Part shown: one piece after another, positions 52,194-61,374 of the stretch | How the letters are laid out: every line of letters begins with the position of its first letter | Numbering within the stretch: position 1 is the first letter of the stretch | Source: Lutispora sp003527145 | Lineage (GTDB): Bacteria > Bacillota > Clostridia > Lutisporales > Lutisporaceae | Reading direction: 5' to 3' | NCBI GenBank assembly: GCA_029983695.1 | Contig: JASBZB010000008.1 | Coordinates: 62,001-126,000, forward strand | DNA length: 64,000 nt | Program-made: the position numbers and the translations under genes | The notes under the pieces: generated by a model | What the model saw: only the letters and a program-made list of their open reading frames with translations | Told to the model about the DNA's origin: nothing | Databases searched by the model: none

Positions 52194-54566
52194 ATGAATG
52201 AAAAAACATTGCGGGTTTTAGAATACCAAAAAATAATAAAGCTTGTTGCAGATGAGACGGTATCGGGCCTCGGACGGGAAATCGCTTCATCTTTAAAACC
52301 AAGCAATAATATATACGAGATAAAGGAATGGCTGCAAGAAACAACCGAAGCTACTGATATAATATTGAAAAGAGGAAATTTTCCTTTAGAAGGCATGCAT
52401 GACATAAGAGTAGCCTTAAGAAAGGCTGAGATAGGTTCAATGTTGGGAATGGATGAATTGCTGCTGACATCCTATACCCTGGCATCTGCAAGAAAGATCA
52501 AGGCTTTCATGAAGGAGGATAAAGGGGAAAGTGCTTATCCTATAATTGAAGACCTTGTAAATTTGCTGAGTGAATATAAGAATATAGAGAATAGTATAAA
52601 CAACTCAATATTGAATGATGAAGAAATATCAGACAATGCGAGCCCGGAATTAAATACTATCAGAAGGAAGATACGAGATAAGCATAGCCAGATAAAGGAT
52701 AAATTAAATAGTATGGTGACCTCCTCCACTTACCAAAAATATCTCCAAGAACAAATTGTTACGATGAGAGGGGACAGATATGTACTGCCTGTTAAGCAAG
52801 AATATAGGGGCAATGTGCCGGGTATAGTCCATGATCAATCCTCAAGCGGTGCTACTTTATTTATAGAGCCCATGACAGTGGTTGAATTGAATAATGATCT
52901 AACGCAGCTGAAGCTGAGGGAAAAAGAAGAGATTGAGAGGATCTTGATAGCCCTTTCAGCAATGATAACAGAGAATTATGAAGGCATCAAAACTAACATG
53001 GAGATACTGTCAACCCTTGACTTTATTTTTGCCAAAGCCAAGTTTTCCCTTAAATATAGATGTTCTGAACCCATCATTAATATAGAGGGCAGAATAAATA
53101 TTAAAAAGGCAAGGCATCCGCTGCTGGATCCTAAGATTGTGGTTCCGATAGATATCAGGGCGGGAGAAAGCTTTAATACTTTAGTTATAACAGGACCAAA
53201 TACAGGAGGAAAAACTGTTACGCTAAAGACAACAGGCCTGCTTAACCTGATGGCCCAATCAGGCTTGCATATTCCTGCAGCAGATTATAGTGAAATTCCT
53301 GTATTTGATCAGATATATGCGGATATAGGAGATGAACAAAGCATAGAACAAAGCTTGAGCACCTTCTCCTCACACATGAAAAATATAGTAACAATATTAG
53401 CTAATATATCAGAGAATGCTTTGGTTTTACTGGATGAACTTGGCGCAGGAACAGACCCTACAGAGGGTGCTGCACTTGCAATGGCAATTTTGGATCTTCT
53501 CCATGAAAAAAGTGTAAGGACTGTAGCAACTACCCATTACAGCGAGTTGAAGATTTATGCCTTGACCACACCCGGAGTATGTAATGCAAGTGTGGAATTT
53601 GATATTGAGACATTACAGCCTACTTATAAACTATCCATTGGAGTTCCGGGAAAATCTAACGCCTTTGAAATATCCAAAAAGCTTGGCCTTGACGACTTAA
53701 TAGTTGAGAAGGCAAAAGAATTCATCACAAAGGATAACATAAAGTTTGAAGATGTAATTGCCGCTTTGGAGGAAAGCCGTAAAAAGGCAGATGAAGAGAA
53801 ATATATTGCTCAAAGGCTGAGAAATGAAATCGAAAAGACGAAAGAAGAAGCCGATAAGCGTTTGGAAAAGATTATGGCACAAAAGGATAGGGTCATTGAA
53901 GAGGCTAATAGATCGGCAAGGCTTATGGTAGAAAAGCATAAGGAAGAAGTTGATTCTTTAATAAAACAGCTTAGGGATGCAATAGATAAGGATAATGAAG
54001 AAAAGGCAAGAACCATAGAAAAGGTCAGAAAGGGTTTTAAATCTATAGAAGATGAAACAGAAAAAACCTATGGGATTGCGCATACTACGAGAATCAGCCA
54101 TAAGCCTCCGGAAAAATTGAAGCTGGGTGACACGGTGAAAATATTGAATTTAAACCAAAAGGGAAATATAATTACCCTGCCGGATGATAACGGCAACCTC
54201 ACTGTTCAAGCGGGGATAATGAAAATAAATGTAAACATTAAAGATATACAACTGGATAAAGATGTTAAAGAAGAGGTTATGACACAAAGATATGCCAGGA
54301 TTGAAAAAGCAAAGGCTTCACAGGTTCCTCATCAACTGGACCTCAGAGGGAAAACTCTGGATGAGACCCTGCTGGATATAGATAAGTATCTTGACGATGT
54401 TTATCTCGCCGGCATTCCAACTGTAACAATAATCCATGGCAAAGGTACAGGGGTGCTTAGAAACGGTGTAAAAGATTTTTTAAAAAACCATGCCCATGTA
54501 AAATCATTTAGGACAGGAGGTTATAACGAGGGTGGACTTGGTGCTACCATCGTAGAGATAAAATGA
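52194..54566 (+). CDS. mutS2: MutS2 endonuclease / ribosome-rescue ATPase
   Basis: 790 residues. An N-terminal MutS core without mismatch-recognition domain ('MRGDRYVLPVKQEYRGNVPGIVHDQSSSGATLFIEP' in parts), the ATPase with Walker A GPNTGGKTV and Walker B 'LVLLDELGAGTDPTEG', a long coiled coil (about 510-640), and a C-terminal Smr domain ('LDLRGKTLDETLLDIDKYLDD', 'IIHGKGTGVLRNGVKDFL'). Known roles are suppression of homologous recombination and, in Bacillus, splitting of collided ribosomes. Stop overlaps the next gene as ATGA. Confidence 0.96.
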   Translation: MNEKTLRVLEYQKIIKLVADETVSGLGREIASSLKPSNNIYEIKEWLQETTEATDIILKRGNFPLEGMHDIRVALRKAEIGSMLGMDELLLTSYTLASARKIKAFMKEDKGESAYPIIEDLVNLLSEYKNIENSINNSILNDEEISDNASPELNTIRRKIRDKHSQIKDKLNSMVTSSTYQKYLQEQIVTMRGDRYVLPVKQEYRGNVPGIVHDQSSSGATLFIEPMTVVELNNDLTQLKLREKEEIERILIALSAMITENYEGIKTNMEILSTLDFIFAKAKFSLKYRCSEPIINIEGRINIKKARHPLLDPKIVVPIDIRAGESFNTLVITGPNTGGKTVTLKTTGLLNLMAQSGLHIPAADYSEIPVFDQIYADIGDEQSIEQSLSTFSSHMKNIVTILANISENALVLLDELGAGTDPTEGAALAMAILDLLHEKSVRTVATTHYSELKIYALTTPGVCNASVEFDIETLQPTYKLSIGVPGKSNAFEISKKLGLDDLIVEKAKEFITKDNIKFEDVIAALEESRKKADEEKYIAQRLRNEIEKTKEEADKRLEKIMAQKDRVIEEANRSARLMVEKHKEEVDSLIKQLRDAIDKDNEEKARTIEKVRKGFKSIEDETEKTYGIAHTTRISHKPPEKLKLGDTVKILNLNQKGNIITLPDDNGNLTVQAGIMKINVNIKDIQLDKDVKEEVMTQRYARIEKAKASQVPHQLDLRGKTLDETLLDIDKYLDDVYLAGIPTVTIIHGKGTGVLRNGVKDFLKNHAHVKSFRTGGYNEGGLGATIVEIK

Positions 54567-54994
54567 ATATAATAGTGAGCGCATGCCTTTTAGGCATAAA
54601 TACCAGATATGATGGAGACAGCTGCAATAATGAAGGTGTAAAGGCATTGCTAAAATATCATAATTTGATACCTGTATGTCCTGAACAGCTTGGAGGCATG
54701 TCTACTCCAAGATACCCATCAGAAATTTCTGCAGGGAGTGGTACTGTTAAAAATCATCATGGTGAAGATGTGACCTCATTTTTCAGGAAAGGAGCAGAAG
54801 AGGCACTGAGAATAGCTCATTTATATGGGTGCAAATATGCAATACTGAAATCCAAAAGTCCGTCCTGCGGTCATGGCTTGATTTATGATGGGACTTTTTC
54901 CGGAAAGCTGATAAAGGGAAATGGCCTTTGCACTCAAATGTTCATAAATGACGGTATAAAAGTTTATACAGAAAATGATGAATTTTTATTATAA
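54563..54994 (+). CDS. DUF523 protein (TudS-like, probable iron-sulfur desulfidase family)
   Basis: 143 residues with the family's conserved cysteines in 'VSACLLGINTRYDG', 'VCPEQLGGMSTPR' and 'KSKSPSCGHGLIYDG'. A characterised DUF523 member, TudS, uses a [4Fe-4S] cluster held by three cysteines to remove sulfur from thiouracil, so a role in thiolated-base clearance is possible. Translationally coupled to mutS2 by a four-base overlap. Confidence 0.88.
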   Translation: MNIIVSACLLGINTRYDGDSCNNEGVKALLKYHNLIPVCPEQLGGMSTPRYPSEISAGSGTVKNHHGEDVTSFFRKGAEEALRIAHLYGCKYAILKSKSPSCGHGLIYDGTFSGKLIKGNGLCTQMFINDGIKVYTENDEFLL

Positions 54995-55002
54995 TTTTTG
55001 CT

Positions 55003-55041
55003 AAAATGATTGATGCGGGACAGCGCCGCATCAATCATTTT
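55003..55041. terminator. Bidirectional terminator between DUF523 gene and the LysR gene
   Basis: AAAATGATTGATGCGG and its exact complement form a 16-bp stem with a seven-base loop, with A and T runs at the ends; it serves both convergent genes. Confidence 0.9.
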
Positions 55042-55049
55042 AATCTTGA

Positions 55050-55955
55050 CTAATGGTTTTCATAATAGGATATAGCATATTCTTTAAACATATCAGTTAT
55101 TGGAGACATAGGCCTGCTCTTATGGTAAACCATATAGAACTCTCTATTCAAACTGAATTCCTTTAATTCATAGGCATTTATCAACCCGAACTTAACATAA
55201 TCTTCTGCGCTTATTGAAGACACGATAGAAACCCCAAGCCCAAGGCTCACCGCTTGCTTTATCGCTTCGGTGCTGTTCATTTGAGCGACTACATTTATTG
55301 ATTTTGGATCTATATCAGCCTTGATCAGCTTTTTTTCAAATTCCTTTCTAGTACCTGAGCCTGTCTCTCTAAAAATGAAATTCTCATTTTTCAAGTCTTC
55401 CATCGATATCTTATTGCCGTCTATTTCTGCAATTCTTTTATTTTTGGGAGTTATAATAACCATTTTATCTTCAAGCAATTTTTCGTATTTTAGCTTTTCA
55501 TTATTGATTATTGAGCCTACTACACCTATCTCAAAGCTGTTATCCAGCAGTTCTTCAATTACTTGTTTTGTGTCCAACTGTATTAAATTAAAAACGATAT
55601 TTTTATATTTTTTCTGAAATCCGAGGATTAGTTCGGGGATTATATACTGGCCCGGGACAGTAGATGCTGCAATTTCAAGCTTTCCTGAAGAACCCTTTGT
55701 GAAGCCGTTGAGAGAAAATACCGCTGCATCTCTTGTGTTCATAAGATTGAGAGCATATTCAAAAAATATCTTACCGGCTTCTGTAGGTAAAACCTCCTTT
55801 GCAGATCTGTCAATCAGCTTGGTGCCGATTTCATTTTCTAAAGAATTTATATGAGCGCTTACGGTTGGCTGGGTTAAATATATAGCATCAGCAGCTTTTG
55901 AAAAACTTTTGTGCCGGACTACATAAACAAAGGCTTCTATTTGCTTAAAATCCAT
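55050..55955 (-). CDS. LysR-family regulator, selenium-metabolism-associated type
   Basis: N-terminal winged helix-turn-helix: 'DFKQIEAFVYVVRHKSFSKAADAIYLTQPTVSAHINSLE' in pieces, then the LysR effector domain ('LEIAASTVPGQYIIPELILGFQKKY', 'NFIFRETGSGTRKEFEKKL', 'QAVSLGLGVSIVSSISA'). ATG 55955 is eight bases after GGGGG; longer readings lack a site. It is divergent from a DUF3343 gene, the usual partner of the LysR subgroup linked to selenium metabolism in Clostridia, which suggests that assignment. 301 residues. Confidence 0.8.
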   Translation of the reverse strand: MDFKQIEAFVYVVRHKSFSKAADAIYLTQPTVSAHINSLENEIGTKLIDRSAKEVLPTEAGKIFFEYALNLMNTRDAAVFSLNGFTKGSSGKLEIAASTVPGQYIIPELILGFQKKYKNIVFNLIQLDTKQVIEELLDNSFEIGVVGSIINNEKLKYEKLLEDKMVIITPKNKRIAEIDGNKISMEDLKNENFIFRETGSGTRKEFEKKLIKADIDPKSINVVAQMNSTEAIKQAVSLGLGVSIVSSISAEDYVKFGLINAYELKEFSLNREFYMVYHKSRPMSPITDMFKEYAISYYENH

Positions 55956-56075
55956 TTCTGCTACCCCCATAATAAATATTGAAAAATTAAATATCATCTA
56001 AATGATACAACTCTATATGGATTAAGTCAAAAATAATTGATTAAAAATAACAACCCGGGCAGATAAAACATTAAT

Positions 56076-56104
56076 TTGATTATGAGGAAAAAGGATAGTA
56101 TAAT
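56076..56104 (+). promoter_or_regulatory. Promoter of the DUF3343 gene
   Basis: TTGATT - 17 bp - TATAAT, 25 bp before the ribosome site. It lies in the divergent region, so the LysR protein is a likely regulator. Confidence 0.75.
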
Positions 56105-56129
56105 ATATAATCGTCAAGAGGTGATAAAA

Positions 56130-56396
56130 ATGGCTGAAAAACAATATATTTTTACATTTAATTCAACACATCATGCATTGATGTTTGAAAAAGCAGCAAA
56201 TGAGAATAATTCTAATATTATAATGATGCCTGTTCCCAGAAGTATAGCATCAAGCTGTGGCTTGGCGGTCAAATTCAGTCAGGAAAATTATGATGAAATA
56301 GTGGAGATAGTGAAGAATAAAGGATTAAGCTATGCTGATCTATATAGAATAGAAGACTTTGGCGGAGAAAAAAAATACATTAAGCAGGATATATAG
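56130..56396 (+). CDS. DUF3343 protein, putative Se/S carrier
   Basis: 88 residues: 'YIFTFNSTHHALMFEKAANENN', 'MMPVPRSIASSCGLAVKFSQENYDEIVEIVK' (in parts). The SSCG cysteine is the hallmark of this small family, proposed to carry sulfur or selenium near selenium-metabolism genes. ATG 56130 follows AGAGGTGAT; an in-frame reading upstream would start inside the promoter. Followed at 39 bp by an LCP gene, probably co-transcribed. Confidence 0.82.
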   Translation: MAEKQYIFTFNSTHHALMFEKAANENNSNIIMMPVPRSIASSCGLAVKFSQENYDEIVEIVKNKGLSYADLYRIEDFGGEKKYIKQDI

Positions 56397-56435
56397 GATA
56401 CTCTAAATTTTTTTTGATAACTTGGAGGTAAGATT

Positions 56436-57323
56436 TTGAGCAAAAAGAAAAAATTTCTTAAAATATTTTTGATCAGCTTTGCGGTAGCTTTAGCTTCATT
56501 ATATGGTGTACTATATTTATTTTTGAACAGTATAAGCATTAAACCCACTGATGGAGTATCTCCAATGCCGGATAAAAGGGTGAATGTACTGGTCATAGGG
56601 GTTGCCAAGAATTTGTCCGACACAATAATGATGGCAAGTTATGATATGGAAAAAGATAAAGTAGACATTTTTTCGATTCCCAGGGATACCTATTACCCTA
56701 GAAAAGGTTATAATCATGCAGCCCAAAAGAAGGTTAATGCAGTATATGGGAGCAGCGGCGCTGAAGGCCTTGTAAAAGCAGTAGAAGATATTACCAAGAT
56801 GGATATTGATTATTATGTGCAATTTGACTATGAAGCTGTAAAGGCTATTGTAGACGGGCTGGGCGGCTTAAAAGTAGAAGTGCCTAATGACATGAATTAT
56901 GATGATCCTGCTGATGATCTTCATATTCATTTTAAAAAAGGACAAGTAGTAAAGAATGGCGAGGATATCGTAAAGCTATTGCGCTGGAGAAAAAACAACA
57001 AAGGCGGAGGCTATAAAGAAGGGGATTTGGGCAGAATAAAAATGCAGCAGCAAATTGTTAAGCTGGGCATGGAAAAGGTTATAAACGGAAACATTGTTGC
57101 AAACTTTCTCAAGCTCCAAAGCCCAATAACAAAATACGTAAAAACCAGCATGACGCCTAAAGAAATGATGTATTTTGCCAATAAGGCAAAAGATATAAAC
57201 TCTGAGAGTATATTTTTCCATACTGTACCTGGAAATCCTAAGACTATGGAGGGCCTTTCATTTTTCGTAATAAATAAGGACAAGCTAAAAGAAGAAATAG
57301 ACCTGGTTATGGCGGAGGAATAA
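56436..57323 (+). CDS. LytR-CpsA-Psr (LCP) family protein
   Basis: One N-terminal membrane helix (about 8-30) and an extracytoplasmic LCP domain: 'RVNVLVIGVAKNLSDTIMMASYDMEKDKVDIFSIPRDTYY' in parts, 'KVNAVYGSSGAEGLVKAVEDI', 'YVQFDYEAVKAIVDGLGGLKVEVP', 'LLRWRKNNKGG..EGDLGRIKMQQQIV'. These enzymes attach teichoic-acid-type or capsular polymers to peptidoglycan. Asp and Arg residues of the pyrophosphate site (SDT, PRDT, RWR) are present. TTG start behind GGAGG. Confidence 0.93.
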   Translation: MSKKKKFLKIFLISFAVALASLYGVLYLFLNSISIKPTDGVSPMPDKRVNVLVIGVAKNLSDTIMMASYDMEKDKVDIFSIPRDTYYPRKGYNHAAQKKVNAVYGSSGAEGLVKAVEDITKMDIDYYVQFDYEAVKAIVDGLGGLKVEVPNDMNYDDPADDLHIHFKKGQVVKNGEDIVKLLRWRKNNKGGGYKEGDLGRIKMQQQIVKLGMEKVINGNIVANFLKLQSPITKYVKTSMTPKEMMYFANKAKDINSESIFFHTVPGNPKTMEGLSFFVINKDKLKEEIDLVMAEE

Positions 57324-57332
57324 TTGTCTTCA

Positions 57333-57373
57333 AACCTCTTTTAAACTGCAGCAATATTAAAAGAGGTTCTTTT
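57333..57373 (+). terminator. Terminator after the LCP gene
   Basis: AACCTCTTTTAA and TTAAAAGAGGTT form a perfect 12-bp stem, followed by CTTTT. Confidence 0.75.
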
Positions 57374-57379
57374 CACGCT

Positions 57380-57408
57380 TGGACAGCATATGTATGTTGT
57401 GATAAAAT
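57380..57408 (+). promoter_or_regulatory. Promoter candidate for the LUD-ptb-ior genes
   Basis: TGGACA - 17 bp - TAAAAT, 32 bp before the LUD gene. Confidence 0.55.
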
Positions 57409-57439
57409 AAAAAATGAGAGAAGGAGAGGGGGTGTTTTC

Positions 57440-58051
57440 ATGGATAAAAGAATTGAGGATACAATCAAAGCTCTTAATAAGAATAACTTTAAGGCCCGAT
57501 TTTTTGAAGATTCGGACACCGCAGTTAAAACTCTGCTGGAAGAAATCAAGGAGACAGATTCCATTGGAATTGGGGGAAGTATGACGATCACAGAATTAGA
57601 GCTTCCCAAACTCTTGCTGGAGAGGGGCAATAAGGTATTTTTTCATTGGCTTGAAACTACTCCTGAAAGCATGGATAATGCCAGAATAAACGCTTCCAGG
57701 GCGGATGTCTATCTTACAAGCACTAATGCATTTACAGTAAAAGGGCAGCTGGTAAATATTGATGGGGTTGGTAATAGAGTGACTTCTATGATATTCGGCC
57801 CTAAAAAAGTCTATATAATATGTGGTATTAATAAACTGGCAGAGAATTTGGAAAAAGCGATTGAGAGAATTAAAGAAAATACATATAAAAATGCAAGGAG
57901 GCTCAATCTTAAGACACCCTGCGCAATAACCGGGAAATGCAACGATTGTGACAGTCCTCAGAGGATGTGTAGTGTGACTGCCATATTAGAAAAGAAACCA
58001 TCAAAGATTGATATTGAGATTATTATAATAAATAAGTCATTAGGATATTAA
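57440..58051 (+). CDS. LUD-domain protein
   Basis: 203 residues matching the LUD (lactate utilisation, LutC-type) domain: 'LLEEIKETDSIGIGGSMTITEL', 'ASRADVYLTSTNAFTVKGQLVNIDGVGNRVTSMIFGPKKVYIICGINKL' in parts. The end has 'GKCNDCDSPQRMC', cysteines that may bind a cluster. Such stand-alone proteins are common in anaerobes; their reaction is not settled. 25 bp before ptb, so probably linked to acyl-CoA or 2-oxoacid metabolism. Confidence 0.85.
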   Translation: MDKRIEDTIKALNKNNFKARFFEDSDTAVKTLLEEIKETDSIGIGGSMTITELELPKLLLERGNKVFFHWLETTPESMDNARINASRADVYLTSTNAFTVKGQLVNIDGVGNRVTSMIFGPKKVYIICGINKLAENLEKAIERIKENTYKNARRLNLKTPCAITGKCNDCDSPQRMCSVTAILEKKPSKIDIEIIIINKSLGY

Positions 58052-58076
58052 AAACGGGATTTACGGAGGTGAAGAC

Positions 58077-58982
58077 ATGATAAAAAACTTTGATGAACTG
58101 CTGTCAGCTGTAAAAAACAATAAGACAATGAAGCTTGCTGTGGCAGCTGCCCAGGATAAAGATGTGCTGGAGGCTGTAAATTCAGCCGCAAAGATGAAGT
58201 TGGTAGAGCCCATCTTAGTAGGAGATGAAGCTGCTATAAGAAATATCATGGATGATATCAATATGGCAGACGAATACAGGATTATACATGAACCAGATGT
58301 AATACAATCGGCTAAAATCTCTGTATCTTTGGTAAGAGAAGGAAAAGCAGATTTTTTGATGAAGGGAATTTTACAGACTGCTGATATTATGAGAGCCGTT
58401 TTGGATAAGGAAGCCGGATTGAGAAAGGACAGCTTGATAAGCCATGTCATGGTATATCAGGTTCCAAGCTACCATAAATTATTGTTTTTAACAGACGGAG
58501 GCATCAATGTTGCCCCTGACCTGGAGCAAAAGGTGAAAATACTTGAAAACGCTATTTCAGTATGCAAGGCTATGGGATTGAGTAAAATATATGCTTCTGT
58601 TCTCGCCGGAGCAGAAACCGTTAATGTTAAGATCCCAGCGACTGTCGATGCTGATGCATTATCCAATATGCATGATAAATGGACCAAATTGGAAACTGTT
58701 GTAGAAGGCCCGGTTGCTTTGGATCTGGCCATCAGCAAGGAAGCATGCGAACATAAAAGATATAAAGGCGAGGGCGGGGGAAATGCAGACATTTTATTAG
58801 TGCCTTATTACGAAGTAGGAAACGCCCTCGGCAAATCATTGACCTACTTTGCAGATTCAAAATCTGCAGGCATTATAATGGGAGCTAAGGCACCCATTGT
58901 TTTGGTGTCCAGAGCAGATACTTCTGAAACAAAATTACTTTCTATTGCTATGGGAAGCATTATAGCCAAAAATATAAAATAA
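58077..58982 (+). CDS. ptb: Phosphate butyryltransferase
   Basis: Converts an acyl-CoA plus phosphate to acyl phosphate. 301 residues with 'LVREGKADFLMKGILQTADIMRAVLDKEAGLR', 'HVMVYQVPSYHKLLFLTDGGINVAPDL' and 'YFADSKSAGIIMGAKAPIVLVSRAD' (in parts) as in Clostridial Ptb. No butyrate kinase gene is adjacent. With IorAB next to it, the substrate may be aryl- or branched acyl-CoA rather than butyryl-CoA. ATG follows GGAGGTGAAG. Confidence 0.9.
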   Translation: MIKNFDELLSAVKNNKTMKLAVAAAQDKDVLEAVNSAAKMKLVEPILVGDEAAIRNIMDDINMADEYRIIHEPDVIQSAKISVSLVREGKADFLMKGILQTADIMRAVLDKEAGLRKDSLISHVMVYQVPSYHKLLFLTDGGINVAPDLEQKVKILENAISVCKAMGLSKIYASVLAGAETVNVKIPATVDADALSNMHDKWTKLETVVEGPVALDLAISKEACEHKRYKGEGGGNADILLVPYYEVGNALGKSLTYFADSKSAGIIMGAKAPIVLVSRADTSETKLLSIAMGSIIAKNIK

Positions 58983-58999
58983 TCTAAGGGGGAATTCTT

Positions 59000-60748
59000 G
59001 TGAGACATTTAATGTCAGGCAATGAAGCAATTGCCAGAGGAGCTTATGAGGCTGGGGTTACAGTAGCGGCTGCTTACCCGGGAACTCCCAGCACAGAAAT
59101 TCTGGAAAATATGGTAGAGTATAAGGATAAGATTTACTCTGAATGGGCACCGAATGAGAAAGTGGCAACCGAGGTAGCAATCGGTGCGTCTATTGGTGGA
59201 GCAAGGAGCCTGGCAGCTATGAAGCATGTTGGTTTAAACGTAGCAGCTGACCCCATTTTTACCTATGCATATCTTGGAGTAAACGCAGGCTTTGTATTGA
59301 TTACTGCTGATGATCCGAGCATGCACAGCTCTCAGAATGAACAAGACAACAGATACTATGCAAGGTTTGCAAAGATGGCGATGATAGAGCCTTCCGACAG
59401 TCAGGAATGCAAGGATTTTATAAAGGAAGCCTATAGAATCAGCGAGGAATTTGATACGCCGGTTTTGTTCAGAGTAACTACGAGAGTTTGTCACAGTAAG
59501 AGCATTGTTGAGTTTGGCGAAAGAGAAGATGTTCCTTTTAAACCTTATAGCAGGAACATACCTAAATATGTTGCAACTCCGGCTAATGCAAAGCTTGCAC
59601 ATGTAAGAGTAGAAAAAAGGCTAAAGGATTTAGAGGAGTATTCAAATAAATCTCCGCTTAATAAAGCTGAGTATAATAATAAGAGTATCGGAATTATTAC
59701 CTCTGGAATAGCATATCAGTATGTAAAAGAAATATTCGGGGATAATGCTTCCTATCTGAAGCTGGGCTTTACTTATCCCCTGCCGATGGCCCTCATAAAG
59801 GAGTTTTCTGAAAATGTTGAAACTCTATATGTAGTTGAGGAGCTTGAACCATTTATGGAGGAGCAAATCAAGGCAGCAGGAATTAAATGTATAGGCAAGG
59901 AGCTTATACCGATTATATACGAATTAAATCCTGAAATAATTGCCAAGGTCATGTTGGACAAGACATATGAATCAAAACCATTGGAAGTAAATGTGGTGCC
60001 GCGCCCCCCTGTTCTTTGCCCGGGCTGCCCTCATAGAGGATTTTTCTACACAATGTCAAAAAAGAAAAATACAGTAGTGACCGGCGATATAGGATGCTAT
60101 ACACTTGGCGGAGCTCAGCCTCTTGAAGCTTTGGATACATGCATTTGCATGGGAGCCGGCTTTACTGCAGGAATGGGCATGTCAAAAGCCTTTGAGGCCT
60201 CAGGCAGGCAAGGAAAGGTATTTGGGGTTGTAGGAGATTCTACCTTCTTCCATTCGGGAATAACGGGTGCCATAGATATATTGTATAATAAAGGCAAAAT
60301 GGTTCCGATTGTACTGGACAACAGGATTACAGGTATGACCGGGCACCAGCAGAACCCGGGTACCGGAAAAACTTTGATGGGTGATCCTGCTCCTGAGATA
60401 GATGTTGTAGAAATATTAAAGGCCATAGGATATAAAACAGTTAAAGTTGTTGATCCGTGCGACTTGAAGGCCATGGATGAAGTCATAAAGGAAGCTGAAG
60501 AAGCAGATGAATCCTATGCAATAGTGACAAAACGCCCTTGTGTCTTGATAAAAGGCTTGCCAGCTCCAAAGACAAAGTGCGCAGTTGATAGAGATAAATG
60601 CAAAAAATGCAAAATGTGCTTAAAGGTAGGATGCCCGGCAATATTTTTCAAAGATGGGAAATCTTATATAGAGCAATCCATGTGCGTAGGCTGCGAGGTA
60701 TGTATGCAGGTATGCAAGTTTGATGCTATAGGAAGGGTTGGTGAATAG
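59000..60748 (+). CDS. iorA: Indolepyruvate ferredoxin oxidoreductase, alpha subunit
   Basis: Oxidative decarboxylation of aryl pyruvates to acyl-CoA with ferredoxin reduction. 582 residues: an N-terminal pyrimidine-binding part ('SGNEAIARGAYEAGVTVAAAYPGTPSTEILE'), a TPP-binding part ('CPGCPHRGFFYT', 'GDIGCYTLGGAQPLEALDTCICMGAG', 'GVVGDSTFFHSG') and two C-terminal 4Fe-4S clusters ('CKKCKMCLKVGCP', 'CVGCEVCMQVC'). GTG start behind AAGGGGG. One base before iorB. Confidence 0.95.
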   Translation: MRHLMSGNEAIARGAYEAGVTVAAAYPGTPSTEILENMVEYKDKIYSEWAPNEKVATEVAIGASIGGARSLAAMKHVGLNVAADPIFTYAYLGVNAGFVLITADDPSMHSSQNEQDNRYYARFAKMAMIEPSDSQECKDFIKEAYRISEEFDTPVLFRVTTRVCHSKSIVEFGEREDVPFKPYSRNIPKYVATPANAKLAHVRVEKRLKDLEEYSNKSPLNKAEYNNKSIGIITSGIAYQYVKEIFGDNASYLKLGFTYPLPMALIKEFSENVETLYVVEELEPFMEEQIKAAGIKCIGKELIPIIYELNPEIIAKVMLDKTYESKPLEVNVVPRPPVLCPGCPHRGFFYTMSKKKNTVVTGDIGCYTLGGAQPLEALDTCICMGAGFTAGMGMSKAFEASGRQGKVFGVVGDSTFFHSGITGAIDILYNKGKMVPIVLDNRITGMTGHQQNPGTGKTLMGDPAPEIDVVEILKAIGYKTVKVVDPCDLKAMDEVIKEAEEADESYAIVTKRPCVLIKGLPAPKTKCAVDRDKCKKCKMCLKVGCPAIFFKDGKSYIEQSMCVGCEVCMQVCKFDAIGRVGE

Positions 60749-60749
60749 G

Positions 60750-61322
60750 ATGAAAGCAGTAAAGAACATTCTTCTTGTAGGGGTCGGAGGTCAAGGTACA
60801 ATTCTGGTGAGCAAGATTCTAACTTCGGGCCTTGTTAAAGCAGGATATGATGTGAAGATGTCAGAGGTCCACGGCATGGCTCAGAGGGGAGGAAGCGTTA
60901 CTACCCAAGTCAGGTACGGAGAAAAAGTATATTCACCAATAATAGGCAGAGGTATGGCTGATATCTTGGTGGCTTTTGAAAAAATGGAAGCAGCAAGATG
61001 GATAGAATATCTAAAGCCTGATGGCATAGTAGTAGTAAATAATTATGAGATACCGTCTCTGCCCATAGCTATTGGTAAGGCTGAATATCCTCAAGGCGTA
61101 ATGGAAGCTTTAGCAAAGAATTTTAAAACCATAGAAATTGATGCCGCCAAAACTGCTATGGAGTTGGGAAATATTAAAACCCAGAATATTGTCCTGCTGG
61201 GAGCGCTGGTTAAAGCTTTTGAGCTTAATGAAATTGATTGGATAGAGATTCTAAAGGAAATTATACCTGAGAAAATGCTTGAAATTAATATTAAGGCCTT
61301 TGAAAAAGGGATGAGATTATAA
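60750..61322 (+). CDS. iorB: Indolepyruvate ferredoxin oxidoreductase, beta subunit
   Basis: 190 residues with 'NILLVGVGGQGTILVSKILTSGL', 'SEVHGMAQRGGSVTTQVRYG' and 'LVAFEKMEAARW', the standard gamma-domain of 2-oxoacid oxidoreductases. ATG 60750 begins one base after the iorA stop; upstream in-frame TTG and GTG lie inside iorA. Pairs with IorA. Confidence 0.95.
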   Translation: MKAVKNILLVGVGGQGTILVSKILTSGLVKAGYDVKMSEVHGMAQRGGSVTTQVRYGEKVYSPIIGRGMADILVAFEKMEAARWIEYLKPDGIVVVNNYEIPSLPIAIGKAEYPQGVMEALAKNFKTIEIDAAKTAMELGNIKTQNIVLLGALVKAFELNEIDWIEILKEIIPEKMLEINIKAFEKGMRL

Positions 61323-61334
61323 TATAAAACTTCA

Positions 61335-61360
61335 GGGGGGACTTAGTTCTCCCCTTTTTT
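61335..61360 (+). terminator. Terminator after iorB
   Basis: GGGGGGA and TCTCCCC pair (one G-T) around CTTAGT, followed by six T; it ends just before the helicase ribosome site. Confidence 0.75.
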
Positions 61361-61374
61361 AAGGTGTGTCATAT

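Noticed and set aside
56076..56129. N-terminal extension of the DUF3343 protein
   Set aside because: It overlaps the predicted -35 and -10 elements; the ribosome site AGAGGTGAT favours ATG 56130.
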